A stretch of DNA of 64,000 nucleotides. Source: Pseudomonadota bacterium (GTDB taxonomy: Bacteria; Desulfobacterota; Desulfovibrionia; Desulfovibrionales; Desulfovibrionaceae). The stretch is taken from positions 1-64,000 of the forward strand of contig JAEWPX010000159.1 in the NCBI GenBank assembly GCA_023399375.1. Reading direction: 5' to 3'. Below, piece after piece: positions 27,448 to 36,453 of this stretch; position 1 is the stretch's first letter, and each line of letters begins with the position of its first letter. The notes below the pieces were generated by a model. That model was not told where the DNA came from. It saw only the letters and a program-made list of their open reading frames with translations, and did no database searches. A program made the translations under genes and the position numbers.

Positions 27448-28533
27448 ATGCGCGCACTTATCGAGGCCCTCAACCGTGTGCTCGACCGCGACGAGAGCCT
27501 TGTCGCCGCCGCCGTGGTAGCAAAGGCCGGCTCGTCTCCGGGGCCGGCGGGGGCCAGGATGCTGCTTTTCGACGACGCGGACATCGCCGGCACCGTGGGC
27601 GGCGGGCCGCTGGAAGGCCGGACCATTGCCGCCGCCGTGGAAACCATGGGCTCGGGCCGGTCCCAACGGTTCGAAATGGACCTTTCCGGCGACATCGGCG
27701 ACGACGTAGATGCCATCTGCGGCGGCGTCGCCGAGGTTTTCGTGGAACGCCTCGACCCGACGCCGCAAACCAGGGCCGTGTTCCGGGCGCTTTCCGCGCA
27801 TCTGGCCGCCAACCAAAGCTGCCTGCTCGTTTCGGCCCTGGAGCACGGGGGCGAGGCCGGCCGGGGCCTCCTTAGCGCCAAGGGACGCCTGCTGGCCGGC
27901 GCCCTGCCCGAGGTGGTCGTCCGCGACGCCGGACGCCTTGCCCCGGCTCTGTCCGAGGCCGGCATCGCAGTCCTTGGCGGCGGGCGCTACTTTCTGGAGC
28001 CGTTTCGCCGCGCCGACACGGTCTACCTCTGCGGCGCGGGCCATGTCGCCATGCCCACGGCCCAGTTTGCCGCCATGGCCGGCTTTCGGGTCGTCGTCCT
28101 CGACGACCGGGCCGCCTTCGCCAACCGCGAGCGCTTCCCCCTGGCCGACGAGGTCGAGGTCCTGCCGTCCTTTAAATCCTGCTTCGCGGGCCACAGGCCG
28201 GACGCCGACGCCTCGGTGGTCATCGTCTCGCGCTGCCACAAGCAGGACCGCACCATTCTCGTCCAGGCGCTTGGCACCGACGCCGGCTACATCGGCATGA
28301 TCGGTTCGGCGCGCAAGACGGCGGCCGTACTCGACGAAATGGTCGCCAAGGGGTTTTCCCGGCAATCCATGGGCCGCGTGCGCGCCCCCATCGGCCTGCC
28401 CATCGGCGGGGACACGCCCGTGGAAATCGCCATTTCCATCACGGCCGAACTTATCGAGGCCCGTACCGCCCGTCGCGCCAGGCAGGCCGCGGCCCTGGTC
28501 GCGGCGACCGCTATGAAGGGAGTTGCGTCATGA
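27448..28533 (+). CDS. XdhC/CoxI family protein
   Basis: A 361-aa two-domain protein. The N-terminal XdhC/CoxI domain contains AGSSPGPAGARMLL and GTVGGGPLEG. The C-terminal Rossmann-type domain has GAGHVAMPTAQFAAMAGFRVVVLDDR and later YIGMIGSARKTAAVL with IGLPIGGDTPVEIAISI. XdhC binds and helps sulfurate the molybdenum cofactor for xanthine dehydrogenase-type enzymes with sulfur from a NifS-like desulfurase, and here the desulfurase gene is adjacent. No molybdenum hydroxylase lies nearby, so the recipient is unknown. AAGGAG precedes the start; the stop overlaps the next ATG by four bases. Confidence 0.88.
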   Translation: MRALIEALNRVLDRDESLVAAAVVAKAGSSPGPAGARMLLFDDADIAGTVGGGPLEGRTIAAAVETMGSGRSQRFEMDLSGDIGDDVDAICGGVAEVFVERLDPTPQTRAVFRALSAHLAANQSCLLVSALEHGGEAGRGLLSAKGRLLAGALPEVVVRDAGRLAPALSEAGIAVLGGGRYFLEPFRRADTVYLCGAGHVAMPTAQFAAMAGFRVVVLDDRAAFANRERFPLADEVEVLPSFKSCFAGHRPDADASVVIVSRCHKQDRTILVQALGTDAGYIGMIGSARKTAAVLDEMVAKGFSRQSMGRVRAPIGLPIGGDTPVEIAISITAELIEARTARRARQAAALVAATAMKGVAS

Positions 28534-29468
28534 CCGAATGGAGAAACGCCTCCGGCGGCGAAACCACGCTCGAATCCGTCGTCGAGCGCCTGTGCGCCCC
28601 GGCTTCCTACGCCAAGGTCTTCCACCGCACGCTGCACGACGAACCCATGCCGTCCGTCGGCGTCCTGGCCGAGTTCATGGACAGGCTGCGGGCCGTGTTG
28701 TTTCCGGGCTATTTCGGCAATCCGAGCGTCGGGCCGGAAAGCATGCGTTACCATGTCGGCGCGAACCTGTGCGAGGCACACCGGTTGCTGACGGATCAGG
28801 TCCGACGGGGGTATTGCTTTTATTGCGGTATGGAACGCGGCGGCGAATGCCAGGACTGCGACGGGCGGGCCAGGCGGCTGGCCGACGCTTTTCTGCAAAC
28901 CCTGCCGCGCCTGCGGGAATTGCTCGCCGACGACGCCCAGGCGGCCTATGAGGGCGACCCCTCGTCACGCAGCCCCGGCGAGACCATTTTCTGCTATCCC
29001 AGCCTCACCGCCCTGACCCATTACCGGGTGGCGCATGAACTCCAACTCCTCGGCGTGGACCTCATCCCGCGCATCCTCACCGAAATGGCCCATGCCGCAA
29101 CCGGCATCGACATCCATCCCGGGGCGAGCATCGGGCGGCATTTCTTCATCGACCACGGCACGGGCACGGTCATCGGCGAGACCTGCGTGATCGGCGACAA
29201 CGTGCGCCTCTACCAGGGGGTGACGCTCGGGGCCAAAAGCTTCCCCAAGGACGACCAGGGGCGCCTGGTCAAGGGCATTCCGCGCCATCCCGTCGTGGAG
29301 GCCGGGGTGGTGATCTATTCCGGGGCAACGGTGCTCGGCCGCATCACCATCGGCGCGGGTTCGATCGTCGGCGGCAACGTCTGGCTGACGCACGACGTGC
29401 CGCCGGATTCGAGAATAACGCAGCAACGCGCGGTCGGCGTGCCGCTTCTTGACGGGGCAGGGATATGA
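28530..29468 (+). CDS. cysE: Serine O-acetyltransferase
   Basis: A 312-aa left-handed beta-helix acetyltransferase making O-acetylserine for CysK. The catalytic part shows HPGASIGRHFFIDHGTGTVI, GDNVRLYQGVTLGAKSF and hexapeptide repeats up to the end, of the EpsC-like type. Ahead of it is an N-terminal helical domain with an unusual four-cysteine stretch, CFYCGMERGGECQDC (about residues 93-107), like a small metal-binding knuckle. Its ATG overlaps the stop of the XdhC-like gene (ATGA). It is the last gene of the rightward sulfur operon, whose first enzyme is the matching cysteine synthase. Confidence 0.92.
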   Translation: MTEWRNASGGETTLESVVERLCAPASYAKVFHRTLHDEPMPSVGVLAEFMDRLRAVLFPGYFGNPSVGPESMRYHVGANLCEAHRLLTDQVRRGYCFYCGMERGGECQDCDGRARRLADAFLQTLPRLRELLADDAQAAYEGDPSSRSPGETIFCYPSLTALTHYRVAHELQLLGVDLIPRILTEMAHAATGIDIHPGASIGRHFFIDHGTGTVIGETCVIGDNVRLYQGVTLGAKSFPKDDQGRLVKGIPRHPVVEAGVVIYSGATVLGRITIGAGSIVGGNVWLTHDVPPDSRITQQRAVGVPLLDGAGI

Positions 29469-29754
29469 CAGCGTAAATCTTTTTGGTCTTTCCGGCTGTT
29501 CCACAGGCAGTTTCCCACGGCTCGAAAACGTGTAACCGCCGGAACCGGTCAGCAGATTTTCAGGTGGTCGGGCGACGTTTGCCTGCTCCCTTTCTTCGTG
29601 TGGTCAACCGGGGAGGAAATCTTTTTGTCGGACCAACGAATACGCGGCGTATTTCAAAGTGGCTCTGGCTGGATAGCGGGAGACCGCAAGAACAATCGGC
29701 CGAGGCGGGCCTTTTGCGTGACGGGGATGATGCACGGCAAGGACGGGGAAAAGG

Positions 29755-32700
29755 TCATTGGTCCTTGAACTGGCGGGTATCGACCGAGGCTTTGCGCTCG
29801 AGTTTCGACCAGCCCATCTCCCTGCCGCGAAGGGATGCCAGAAAGGTACGCAATGCGACGACGTACATGAGTTGGCGGTAAAAAAAACGTTGCAACACAA
29901 GCCACGCGAGCAGTCGTTTGTCCTCGTTGCGTTCCAGAAGAAAGGCGATCACGCCGGCCATGATGTCGGCGAACATGAACAGCGCATAATAAAAGGCCAC
30001 TTTGAGGAGAGAGTCCGGCGTCCAACTCGACGGGTGCCACATCCACATGATCCCCGAGACCAGGCATGTGTAGGCCAGCCATAAATCCATGATCGGCGAG
30101 ATGAGCTGAAAGAAAATCTGGTAAACCCAGATGTTCGGCAGGCCGCAAAAGCCGAGTAGGCCGTAGCGCGGACGCAGGAGGGCGTCCTTGTGCTTCCAGG
30201 CGACTTGCAGTGTGCCGAACATCCAACGGAAGCGCTGGCGCAGGAATCCGCGCATGGTGTCCGGCGCTTCCGTGAGCGCCACGGCCCTTTCCTCATAGGC
30301 GACCACATGTCCCATACGCTCAATGCGGATGGTCAGGTCGGCGTCTTCGGCCAGGGTGTCGTCCGAGAATCCTCCCGCAGCCTCCAGCACGTCGCGGCGC
30401 CAGGCGCCCACGGCGCCGGGCACCACGGTGACGCTGTCCAGAATGGTCAGGGCGCGGCGGTCGAGGTTCTGGCTGGTCACGTATTCCAGGGCCTGGCAAC
30501 GGGTCAGAAAGTTGATGCGATTGCCGACTTTCGCGTTGCCGGCCACGGCGCCGATCCGAGGATCGGCGAACCAGGCGGCCAGGCGGACGATGGTGTCCCG
30601 GGTGAACACCGTGTCCGCGTCCAAGGTTATCACGATGTCCGCTTTGGTGAGGGAAATCCCGTGGTTGAGGGCCGCGGGTTTGCCGCTGTTCGGTTGGGTG
30701 ACGACCGTAACGAGCTTTTCGTCGGCAAAGGCTTCGCACAGGAGCGCATACGTATTGTCGCTGGAACCGTCGTCCACCACGATGATTTCGAAGGCGGCGG
30801 GATGCTGGCAGGCCAGAAGCGATTGCACGGTCTGCAGGACGACCTTGTCCTCGTTGTAGGCGGGAACGACGACCGCCACGGAAAAGTCCAAGGCTTGGTC
30901 GGCGGCGGGTCTGCGACGCCCCTTTGCCTTTTCCGCCACCGCCAGGATGACGAGGAGACATAAACGGGCGAGGCCCAGGAGCGTGCCGATGACGAAAAGC
31001 CACTGGAGGCCCGCCGACCAGGCGAAGAGCAGGAAAAAGCCGATACGCTTGCCAAGCGCCACCAACGGGTTTTCTCCCTTGACCTCGGGCATGATGGTGT
31101 CGCGGGTCTGGCCAAGGAGATCGGAGACCGTCGCGAAGCGGTAGCCTTTGGCCTGGAGCGCTTCGATAATCTGGGGGAGGGCGGCAACGGTCTGGGATCG
31201 GTCGCCGCCGCCATCATGCAGTAAAATGACGTTGCCTTCGTCGGATTGGGCCTGGCGCAACGTCTCGTTGACGATGGCGTCCACGCCGGGACGGCTCCAA
31301 TCGCTGGGATCGATGTGCATGCCGACGAACACGTAGCCCTGTTTGCCGAGGGACTCGAGTGGCCTGACCTGGTCCTGGGTTTCCGGTTCGCTGTCCTCGC
31401 CGTACGGGGAGCGGAAGAGGTGGGTCTGGCGTCCGAGCACGCTTTCGAAAAGCCGTTGCGTCGCCGAGACTTCGAGCCCAAGCTGGGTGAGGGAAATGTC
31501 CGCGATGTTGGGATGGGTGAAGGTATGGTTGCCGATGTCGTGACCTTCGGCATACAGGCGTCGCAACAGTTCCGGGTTCTTTTCGGCGTTGGCGCCAATG
31601 ACGAAAAAGGTGGCCTTGACGCCGGCCTTTTGCAAGATATCCAGGATTTCAGGCGTGTATGTCGGGTCGGGCCCATCGTCAAAGGTCAACGCCACGGCTT
31701 TTGGGGTGAAGCCGTGGCGTTCGATGACATAGGGCGAAGGGTAGTCTTCGAAGCGTTCGCCCGTGACGAGCCCCGACTTGGCATCGTAGGCGACGGATCG
31801 CCGGCCGAGACTCGGCGTCTGGGCGATGCGCAGGATTTCTCCCTTGCCCTCGTAGTCCAGGTCGTAATCGAACCGAATGACTTCCATGCGCTTGGCGGTT
31901 TCCGCGCCGAGCTTCCAGTCCGTGCCGAAGAAGGTCCAGATGGACGGGTCCTCGCCGCCGAGCCGCCACAGGGCGAAGCCGGCGGGAGAGAGCGGCATGG
32001 CCGAAACCATGGCGTTGAAAACCGTGGTCGCGTCCATGAGCCAGACCACGTGGTCGATGTCCTTTTCGTCCTGATAGTGAAAAGACGGATTGAGCGAAGC
32101 CGGGTCCATGCTGATGGTCGATTCGGATTCCTTGGCCGTCAGCACCGCCTCTTCGAAGGTGGTCTCCGCGGCCGACTTTCCCTTGGGCCAGTCGTAGGCG
32201 TAACTGCCCAGGGCGACCACCAGTTTGCCGGCCGGTATGTCGGCCGCCCGGTCGCGCAGGGCCTTCAGGTACCAGGAAAGGCTCGCGATAGGGCCCGGCT
32301 TGCCGGTTGCCCAATGCTCGTCATAAGCCATGACGATGACCTGATCGACCTGCTCGGCGACGGCACGGTAGGGAAAGGCCGGGTCCGCGGCGGGGACGTT
32401 CACGGAGATGGAGAGCTTTTCGGCGTGGAAGGCGGCCGCGAGTTCGGTGACAAAGCGCAGGTAGTTTTTCAGGGCCGCCGGCGGGAGGTCCTCGAAGTCG
32501 AGGCTTACGCCGGCCAGGCGGTTGCCGCGGACATAATCGAGCAGCGCCCTCGCGAGCCGGGTCCTGGCCTCGGGGCTGGCCACCGTGCGCGCCACCAGGT
32601 CGCCTCGCCATTTCATGTCGATGAAGTTGTTGACGAGCGGCATCACGGGCAAGCCCGGCCGGGTGGTCTGGACAAAACGCAGGACATCGCGGGTCTTGTC

Positions 32701-33177
32701 CGGGTTGTCCTCGCGAATGGCGCCGTCGCCTTCCACGAGATGGAGCCATTCGGGAATGAGGATGTCGAGGTTGCCGATATTTTTTTTGAGCGAACTCAAG
32801 CTCGCATCGTCCCAGTTGACGAAAAAGCCGATGGCCTTGTTGGCGTAAGGTTGCGTCGAGACATTGCGGGCGGGCTGCGGATGGCGGCGTGACGCCTTGA
32901 TCTCTTTGGCAAGGATGCGCTTGAGCTTGGACAGGCGGGCGTCTGTTGCGGCCGCCGTTTCCAGGGGCACCGGAGGGGTGGTGTGGTTGGGGTGCGGCAG
33001 GAAACGGGCCGAGGGCAGGGACAGGGATTCCAGGGCCGGGTTGAGCAGCACGGTGGCGACAAGCACGAAAAGCGCAGCGGAGATCAGTCCCGCCGCCAGA
33101 AACGCCCCGGCCTTGACTTTTGGCCAGCGCTTGTTGTCGGGGTCGAAAAAGACCGGACGTTTTGTGGGAATGTGCAA
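29755..33177 (-). CDS. GH18-like / polysaccharide deacetylase / GT2 glycosyltransferase fusion
   Basis: A 1,140-aa inner-membrane protein joining three enzymes. After a membrane segment (about residues 27-50), residues ~110-450 resemble a glycosyl hydrolase 18 domain with AGVSLDFEDLPP at the acidic site. Residues ~490-690 are a NodB-type deacetylase with VALTFDDGPDPTYTPEILDI and HDIGNHTFTHPN. After another membrane segment a processive GT2 domain (~755-990) shows VVVPAYNEDKVV, LDADTVF, EDADLTIRI and QRFRWMFGT, followed by several membrane helices. The set recalls PgaB plus PgaC in one chain, so synthesis, deacetylation and trimming of an N-acetylglucosamine-type exopolysaccharide is inferred. 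The gene stands alone. Confidence 0.88.
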   Translation of the reverse strand: MHIPTKRPVFFDPDNKRWPKVKAGAFLAAGLISAALFVLVATVLLNPALESLSLPSARFLPHPNHTTPPVPLETAAATDARLSKLKRILAKEIKASRRHPQPARNVSTQPYANKAIGFFVNWDDASLSSLKKNIGNLDILIPEWLHLVEGDGAIREDNPDKTRDVLRFVQTTRPGLPVMPLVNNFIDMKWRGDLVARTVASPEARTRLARALLDYVRGNRLAGVSLDFEDLPPAALKNYLRFVTELAAAFHAEKLSISVNVPAADPAFPYRAVAEQVDQVIVMAYDEHWATGKPGPIASLSWYLKALRDRAADIPAGKLVVALGSYAYDWPKGKSAAETTFEEAVLTAKESESTISMDPASLNPSFHYQDEKDIDHVVWLMDATTVFNAMVSAMPLSPAGFALWRLGGEDPSIWTFFGTDWKLGAETAKRMEVIRFDYDLDYEGKGEILRIAQTPSLGRRSVAYDAKSGLVTGERFEDYPSPYVIERHGFTPKAVALTFDDGPDPTYTPEILDILQKAGVKATFFVIGANAEKNPELLRRLYAEGHDIGNHTFTHPNIADISLTQLGLEVSATQRLFESVLGRQTHLFRSPYGEDSEPETQDQVRPLESLGKQGYVFVGMHIDPSDWSRPGVDAIVNETLRQAQSDEGNVILLHDGGGDRSQTVAALPQIIEALQAKGYRFATVSDLLGQTRDTIMPEVKGENPLVALGKRIGFFLLFAWSAGLQWLFVIGTLLGLARLCLLVILAVAEKAKGRRRPAADQALDFSVAVVVPAYNEDKVVLQTVQSLLACQHPAAFEIIVVDDGSSDNTYALLCEAFADEKLVTVVTQPNSGKPAALNHGISLTKADIVITLDADTVFTRDTIVRLAAWFADPRIGAVAGNAKVGNRINFLTRCQALEYVTSQNLDRRALTILDSVTVVPGAVGAWRRDVLEAAGGFSDDTLAEDADLTIRIERMGHVVAYEERAVALTEAPDTMRGFLRQRFRWMFGTLQVAWKHKDALLRPRYGLLGFCGLPNIWVYQIFFQLISPIMDLWLAYTCLVSGIMWMWHPSSWTPDSLLKVAFYYALFMFADIMAGVIAFLLERNEDKRLLAWLVLQRFFYRQLMYVVALRTFLASLRGREMGWSKLERKASVDTRQFKDQ

Positions 33178-33428
33178 CGTGGGCTCGGCTGGTTAAATGA
33201 GCGGAGGATGCGCGGCAAAAGGCCCGCCGCGGCCACAATCATAATCCCGAAGTGCGAAAGAGCAAGGGCGCATAAGATGAGCTTTTGCCTCTTGAACGCC
33301 TTTTCGCGGACAGAGCCCGGCAGGCGGCATTTTTTCTGGTTCGATGGATGACGCGGGGGTAATCCCCCGCAGCGGACTCGGAACGAAGCGAAGTCTCGGG
33401 CATGGCAGGACCAGGCCACGGCAGCGTG

Positions 33429-34595
33429 TTACTTCTCCTCGGCCGCGATGTCCTCCGCGTCCGTGTAGCGCCCCAAGTCCGCATCGAGCGTTCTCCAGGC
33501 AATGCTCTTGGCGACGGCCGCATACAGGCGGTGGATGATCCTGTTCTGGTGCCGGCAATAATTTGTCAGCGGGACCAGCCTGTGCCCCATCTCCATCTTC
33601 GGAGCGTATCCGGTCTGGCCGCTCTGAATGGCCGAGGCGCCTTTGGCGAGACTCCAGTCGAGAGCCGCTTCCCAGAGGCGGAAATAGAGCGACCATTCCT
33701 TGGGACGCGAGTAGTCGAGGCCGATATACTTGTTGATGATGCGGTCCCCCAGGTCAAAACACAGCATGAAGGCCAGAAGGTCGCCCGTGGCGGCCTCCCG
33801 CAGGGTGAGAAAGAAGGCCTGGGGCAAGGCGGCCATATACGTAAAGAAGGCTTTGTCGAGGCGTTCGAATTTCGTTGTCGCGTGCTCGTATGTTTTCCAA
33901 AAAAGGCCAAATATTTCGGAGAGGACAGCTTCCGCGGGATGCTGGAGGAGCGCCGTATCCACGGCGACCGCCGCGGCGCTCACGCGCAGTTTCTTTTTGA
34001 GTTGCCGCCGGCGCGAGCCTTTCATGGCCGCGAAATAGTCTTCCTTGGCCGGACCGGGCAGTCGCGCCAGGGTCCCCGGATAGCTGGTCATGGCGAAAAG
34101 GCCGGTTTCGTCCGCCAGCCAGCCCATATCCTCGGCGTAGGATCTGGGGAAATCCTTCCATACCAGCATTGGCCGGCGCAGTCGCCGTGCCTCCGCATCA
34201 AGAGCCCTCTGCAGACACTGCAATGCCGCCCGACGGTCCACGCCCGGGAGCAGGCCCACGCTGCCTTCGTCCGCGCAGGGCGAGCCGACGAAGAGCGTGC
34301 GCTGGAAAAGCAGTGACGGAAAAAATCGTCCCACGGCCTTCGCCAAACGCCAAAGGGCCTGGGGAACAACAAGCTCCAGCGGCACGTCCATGAGAAACAG
34401 GGGGGCGATGCCGACGGGCCGGTCCCCCTCCCGCAACAGGGCGTAGCGAAAGACAAACTGGTCTTCCAGTCCGCTTTGCTCCAAGGCTTCGTACCACCAG
34501 CGGCCCTCCAGTGGAGGGGGGAGACAGGCCTCCCACAAGGCGGGGGGGATCTCGGCCTGGGAGTCCACGAAGGAAACCGCGAAGGCGGACGTCAT
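33429..34595 (-). CDS. FemAB/GNAT-like acyltransferase
   Basis: A 388-aa cytoplasmic protein resembling the GNAT-fold 'BioF2/FemAB-like' acyltransferases seen in exopolysaccharide and cell-envelope loci. Visible elements are a basic stretch GSRRRQLKKKLR in the middle, typical of this group, then a second GNAT-like half with LPQAFFLTLREAATGDLLAF and YIGLDYSRPKEWSLYFRLWEAALDW. Substrate is unknown; transfer of an amino-acyl or acyl group to an envelope precursor is inferred. Its ATG overlaps the stop of the upstream SMR gene by four bases, so it is the last gene of a three-gene unit. Confidence 0.7.
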   Translation of the reverse strand: MTSAFAVSFVDSQAEIPPALWEACLPPPLEGRWWYEALEQSGLEDQFVFRYALLREGDRPVGIAPLFLMDVPLELVVPQALWRLAKAVGRFFPSLLFQRTLFVGSPCADEGSVGLLPGVDRRAALQCLQRALDAEARRLRRPMLVWKDFPRSYAEDMGWLADETGLFAMTSYPGTLARLPGPAKEDYFAAMKGSRRRQLKKKLRVSAAAVAVDTALLQHPAEAVLSEIFGLFWKTYEHATTKFERLDKAFFTYMAALPQAFFLTLREAATGDLLAFMLCFDLGDRIINKYIGLDYSRPKEWSLYFRLWEAALDWSLAKGASAIQSGQTGYAPKMEMGHRLVPLTNYCRHQNRIIHRLYAAVAKSIAWRTLDADLGRYTDAEDIAAEEK

Positions 34596-34924
34596 GACTT
34601 CCCCGCCACAAGGCTCGCACCCAGCAAAATGAGTCCGACGCCGATCCAGCGCCTACGGTCCACCCGCTCCCGGAGCAGGCACTGGGACAGGAATGTGACG
34701 GCCACGAAGCTGAGGCTGCCCAGGGGAAAGGCTATGCTTACCGCCACGAACCGCAAGGACCACGTGTAGGTCAGCGTCTCCAGGCCGAAACAGGCGAAAC
34801 CGAGCAGGCGCCACGCCCCCTTGCCAGTCCGGACCAGGGAGGCTTTCTTGAGAAAAACCTGGGCAAAGCCTTCTATGGCCGTGGCGACAAGGACGAGCAG
34901 GATGCCGAAATGCGTCGGCGTCAT
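34592..34924 (-). CDS. SMR/EamA-type small membrane protein (ArnE-like)
   Basis: A 110-aa protein with four hydrophobic segments, of the small multidrug resistance size class. Features are an early glutamate in LVATAIEGFAQVFLKKAS, then FGLETLTYTWSLRFVAVSIAFPLGS and the closing helix RWIGVGLILLGASLVAG. It overlaps both neighbours by four bases. The tandem with another SMR-type gene resembles ArnE/ArnF, the heterodimeric flippase for undecaprenyl-linked aminoarabinose; sugar or lipid flipping is therefore more likely than drug export, but this is inference. Confidence 0.78.
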   Translation of the reverse strand: MTPTHFGILLVLVATAIEGFAQVFLKKASLVRTGKGAWRLLGFACFGLETLTYTWSLRFVAVSIAFPLGSLSFVAVTFLSQCLLRERVDRRRWIGVGLILLGASLVAGKS

Positions 34925-35334
34925 GGGAACTCGCCCGCGATCGTCGCGCCGTCGTGGCCGCTTTTGCCGACAAACCAGACGCCTGCCAGAATAAGCGCGA
35001 TGCCAAGGGCCTGGGTCGGGGAAATGGACTCGCCCAGGCAGAACACGGAAAGCGCGGCCACGGAGACATAACTGAGCGAGGTGATGGCGTGGGCGTAACT
35101 GAGGTCGGCGTGGTCGAGAACCACCATCCAGTTGCAGGCCTGTCCGGCCATGAGCAGCCCCACGAGCAAAAACGCCGGCTGGTGGAAGATGTTCTCGAGC
35201 GTCAGCCACAGGGTCGGCTGGTCGGGCATGTCCGCCACCGCCGCCTTCCAGAGGATTTGCAGCCCGGTGTCGAGCACGATGGCCAGCGTCAACCCGACGA
35301 AGACCTTGCGGACGGCTTGGGAAGGGCTGGTCAT
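34921..35334 (-). CDS. SMR/EamA-type small membrane protein (ArnF-like)
   Basis: A 137-aa polytopic protein, partner of the next gene. It has four hydrophobic segments, with LDTGLQILWKAA in the first, NWMVVLDHADLSYAHAITSL in the middle, and a last helix ALGIALILAGVWFVG. The start at 35334 (MTSPSQ) is used; a longer frame from 35418 adds an Arg-rich, non-hydrophobic stretch. First gene of a unit with the ArnE-like and FemAB-like genes, linked by four-base overlaps. Confidence 0.75.
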   Translation of the reverse strand: MTSPSQAVRKVFVGLTLAIVLDTGLQILWKAAVADMPDQPTLWLTLENIFHQPAFLLVGLLMAGQACNWMVVLDHADLSYAHAITSLSYVSVAALSVFCLGESISPTQALGIALILAGVWFVGKSGHDGATIAGEFP

Positions 35335-35733
35335 GTTGGACGTTCCCTGAACAGAGGCTCCGACAGAGCGACATGCGTCCGCTCTCGGGCGCAGGAAAAT
35401 GTTTCGCGCCTGGGGCATGCCGTCGGTCTCGTGCCCGTTGTGAAATATCGGCCATGGCGGCCGATCGTGCAGCAGTCCCCGGCGCTCGAAACAGTTGCCT
35501 GCGGTGAGCCCATACGCCGTTGGTTTGGCGACCTCAAGGACTTTGCGGCCTTCTCATGCCCCCGGCGGATTATCGTGAACCGCAAGGGTTAAGAGGAGCG
35601 CGTTTCGTTTATGATTACAGTTTGGTTATCATTGCTCCATAACTTACAGAGAAGTAACTCGTCACCAGCGGTGCTTTGTCTTCATATGCGCGTCGCTGTT
35701 TCGACGATTCTCTCTTCAAGGTTTGGACTTCGC
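35335..35733. other. Divergent intergenic region
   Basis: About 400 bases between the leftward SMR operon and the rightward HAD-aminotransferase operon. It should hold both promoters. An AT-rich block lies at about 35600-35700, but no promoter pair or operator was convincing. No ORF with protein-like composition was seen. Confidence 0.5.
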
Positions 35734-36453
35734 ATGCGGCCAACATACAGCATCTTTTGCGATTTCGATGGCACCGTGTCCATGAAGGACGTGACCGACG
35801 TTCTCTTGGAAACCTATGCCCTGCCGCGGTGGCAGGAAATCGAGGACGCCTGGCGGGCCGGGCGTATCGGCTCGATGGAGTGCATGCGGCAACAAGTGGC
35901 GATGCTGCGCTGTTCCCGCAGGGAACTCGATGCCGTGGCGGATGCGGTGGCTATCGACCCGCACTTCCCGGCCTTCGCCGCGATGTGCCGACAGGCCGGC
36001 GTGCCCGTGACGATCGTCAGCGACGGCCTCGATTACGTCATCCGGCGCGTGCTGCGCAATTCCGGCTTGGCGAACCTGCCCGTCCGGGCCAACCGGCTGG
36101 AGCTGCTCGGGGAAGGATGCTACGCCCTCTCTTTTCCGTATGCCCAGAAAGGGTGTCTCTCGGCCAGCGGCACCTGCAAGTGCGCCCTGATGCGCGCGTT
36201 GCGCCTGCCCGGCACGCAGGCCGTCCTCGTCGGCGATGGGGCTTCGGATTTTTGCGCCGCCCGGGAGGTCGCGGATTTCGTGCTGGCCAAGGACGCATTG
36301 CTGCAACAGTGCCGGGAACTGGCGCTGCCCCACGCGGCCTACAAGGATTTTTCCGACGTGCAACGACTGCTTTTCAACCCCAGCCACGACCAATACGACG
36401 TCCGGCGCCAAGCGCCCGGTTTTGGTTACGAAGGATATTCCTCCCATGGATGA
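35734..36453 (+). CDS. HAD-family phosphatase (MtnX/SerB-like)
   Basis: A 239-aa haloacid dehalogenase phosphatase. Motif I is FCDFDGTVSMKD with the nucleophile Asp, motif II VTIVSDGLDYVI, and motif III/IV VLVGDGASDFCAAREVADFV. Related enzymes hydrolyse phosphoserine or methylthio-ketopentenyl phosphates; the substrate here is unknown. The ATG at 35734 is chosen because it places motif I at the usual position; earlier in-frame starts (35611, 35686) add non-conserved residues. The gene overlaps the aminotransferase by eight bases, so the two are coupled. Confidence 0.83.
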   Translation: MRPTYSIFCDFDGTVSMKDVTDVLLETYALPRWQEIEDAWRAGRIGSMECMRQQVAMLRCSRRELDAVADAVAIDPHFPAFAAMCRQAGVPVTIVSDGLDYVIRRVLRNSGLANLPVRANRLELLGEGCYALSFPYAQKGCLSASGTCKCALMRALRLPGTQAVLVGDGASDFCAAREVADFVLAKDALLQQCRELALPHAAYKDFSDVQRLLFNPSHDQYDVRRQAPGFGYEGYSSHG

